Source: Paludibacter sp. (GTDB lineage Bacteria > Bacteroidota > Bacteroidia > Bacteroidales > Paludibacteraceae). Taken from it: a stretch of 8,250 nt of DNA. The stretch lies in NCBI GenBank assembly GCA_024709185.1, contig JANJXE010000320.1:1-8250 (forward strand). Reading direction: 5' to 3'. The translations under genes and the position numbers were made by a program. Under the pieces are notes generated by a model. That model saw only the letters and a list, made by a program, of their open reading frames with translations, was not told the origin of the DNA and did not search any database. Numbering within the stretch: the stretch's first letter is position 1; every line of letters begins with the position of its first letter. Shown here piece by piece: positions 7,110-8,250 of the stretch.

Positions 7110-8123
7110 ATGAAAAAAATTACTTTTTTAGCCATTTTTGTGATGCTGGCAGTTGGTGCTTCTGCACAGCGTATCAGTGCTCTTACTGTTGAAGGAATTC
7201 CCTACAGTGTCCCTTTTGCAGCTTTTAATCCTACCAACAATTCAGAAACTACCCTGGGCGACGGACAAATGGTGTTTCCTGCAGGAACCGATTTAAGCAA
7301 TGTTACTGTTTCGCTCAACGTAGGAACCGACTCTCAGGTGGAAGCTCCTGTGCCACTTCCTACCAACTGGAGTTCAACCGTTACCGGTATTAAAGTAACA
7401 AAAATCGATTTGTCGTCGTGGGCAAAATATAATATCACTCTTAAGACTATTAAACCTGCATCGCTTCCCCTTGAAATTAAAACAGGAGCCGGTAATTTCG
7501 ACAGCAATTCCTGGACAAAGGAAACTGTGGGATGGGCAGCAGCATGTATTGATAAAAGTCAAACTCTTATACGTTTTGGTTCAGCCAACCGTTCGTTTAT
7601 GCTGGCATTTACCGATGCTCCGGATTCGCTGATTTACACAATTAAGTTTCTGGCTGCAACCTGGGATGTAAACAATATTTTTGATGTAGATGGTTCAGCA
7701 GATGGTATAACCTGGACTTCCATCAAGCAATACAATGCTACCGTAGCGATGCCTATTTCGTCGCCTGCAGTTATTACCCGTCTGAAAATTGCTCCTGAAT
7801 ACCGCTACATTAGATGGATCTATACCAAGCGTGCGAGTACTAACGTAAGTCTTGAAAATATTATGGTTACAAAAGATACAACAACAGGCACCCTTTTGCC
7901 TGAAGTACATAAAGTGAAATTGTATACTTCCGGTGATCAGTTACAGATTGTAAATGCTGAAGAAATTTCCCGTCTGAAAGTGTATTCAATTGCTGGTTCG
8001 CAGGTAATGGATGTGGTTAATCCTTCATCGGAAACCAATATACAGTCGCTGAATCGTGGTATGTACATTGCTGAACTTCGCTTAAAAAACAATGTAGTAT
8101 ATTCGGCTCGTTTTATGAAATAA
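7110..8123 (+). CDS. Secreted T9SS-targeted protein of unknown function, larger paralogue of the 2868-3599 product
   Basis: This is a 337-residue exported protein of unknown function. The signal peptide is residues 1-19 (ASA|Q). The mature protein starts QRISALTVEG, like QGFSSFTVEG in the smaller paralogue. An Ig-like module follows (about 22-122, with AGTDLSNVTVSLNV). Next is a beta-sandwich (about 130-256) with W135, VGWAAACID (140-148), IRFG (154-157), a 'SADGITW' segment, YIRWIY (233-238) and NVSLENIMVT. The last 70 or so residues (about 266-337) form a type A T9SS sorting domain: VKLY, ISRLKVYSIAGSQV, LNRGMYIAEL, ending in a basic residue. The usual proline-rich PNP segment after the first strand is missing. 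The protein is therefore probably released or anchored at the surface. It has its own promoter and terminator, and its base composition looks richer in A/T than the lyase gene. Glycan binding is an inference from domain shape and context. Confidence 0.9.
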   Translation: MKKITFLAIFVMLAVGASAQRISALTVEGIPYSVPFAAFNPTNNSETTLGDGQMVFPAGTDLSNVTVSLNVGTDSQVEAPVPLPTNWSSTVTGIKVTKIDLSSWAKYNITLKTIKPASLPLEIKTGAGNFDSNSWTKETVGWAAACIDKSQTLIRFGSANRSFMLAFTDAPDSLIYTIKFLAATWDVNNIFDVDGSADGITWTSIKQYNATVAMPISSPAVITRLKIAPEYRYIRWIYTKRASTNVSLENIMVTKDTTTGTLLPEVHKVKLYTSGDQLQIVNAEEISRLKVYSIAGSQVMDVVNPSSETNIQSLNRGMYIAELRLKNNVVYSARFMK

Positions 8124-8148
8124 AGGTTAGTTGTTTCAATAGCTTCTG

Positions 8149-8192
8149 TCTTCAGGCTTTTTGTTAATCACAGAAGGCCTGAAGATTTTTTT
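8149..8192 (+). terminator. Intrinsic terminator after the T9SS-protein gene
   Basis: CTTCAGGC (8150-8157) pairs perfectly with GCCTGAAG (8177-8184). Pairing continues inward, with two G-U pairs, to G8163-C8171 around a 7-base loop, giving about 14-15 pairs. Seven T residues follow at 8186-8192. It lies 26 bases after the stop codon at 8121-8123. Confidence 0.87.
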
Positions 8193-8250
8193 ATTCAAGC
8201 TGAATGTGATACTTTTGCTGTTACCTTTTCCTCTTTAATGCCAGATCCCA
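8193..8250. other. Right-edge sequence with a possible promoter -7 box at 8210-8217
   Basis: No gene can be supported in these last 58 bases. TACTTTTG at 8210-8217 fits the TAnnTTTG -7 consensus on the + strand, but I see no good -33 TTTG box about 19 bases upstream, so it may be chance in A/T-rich DNA. On the - strand, one frame is open from the window edge to a TGA near 8200 and would read GSGIKEEKVTAKVSHSA. It is too short to judge as the end of a convergent gene. Confidence 0.2.

Overview
The window looks like part of a polysaccharide utilization locus (PUL) from a Bacteroidota bacterium, probably one that has a type IX secretion system (T9SS). The evidence is a SusC/SusD pair, a T9SS-type C-terminal sorting domain, a TAnnTTTG-type promoter, and three signal peptides that all cut just before Gln20 (the 'Q-rule' of this phylum). 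All genes are on the + strand and tightly packed. No gene-free stretch exceeds 150 bases, and I see no RNA genes, mobile elements or CRISPR.

Layout. 1-1107 is the 3' third of a SusC-like TonB-dependent transporter whose start lies upstream of the window. 1132-2808 encodes its SusD-like lipoprotein partner. A strong hairpin with a T-run (2816-2864) separates this pair from three closely spaced genes: a small secreted two-domain protein of unknown function (2868-3599), a cytoplasmic ROK-family sugar kinase (3612-4571), and a secreted heparinase II/III-fold lyase (4599-6965). The lyase is best identified as heparinase II (PL21), because its presumed catalytic and metal-binding residues fall in constant register with Pedobacter heparinus HepII. 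A second intrinsic terminator (6971-7008) closes this unit. A separate promoter (about 7043-7072) then drives 7110-8123, a larger paralogue of the small secreted protein that carries a T9SS sorting domain. That gene ends at a third terminator (8149-8192).

How the genes may work together (inference). Heparin/heparan sulfate oligosaccharides would be bound by the SusD-like protein, imported through the SusC-like channel, and cut in the periplasm by the lyase, which has no T9SS tail. The released amino sugar or hexose would be phosphorylated in the cytoplasm by the ROK kinase. The two uncharacterised paralogues flank the kinase and lyase genes. One has no surface-export signal and one has a T9SS tail, so they could be periplasmic and extracellular versions of the same glycan-binding or accessory module. 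They are the least explained part of the locus. No sulfatase, unsaturated glucuronyl hydrolase or regulator is visible, so either the locus continues outside the window or the substrate is low in sulfate.
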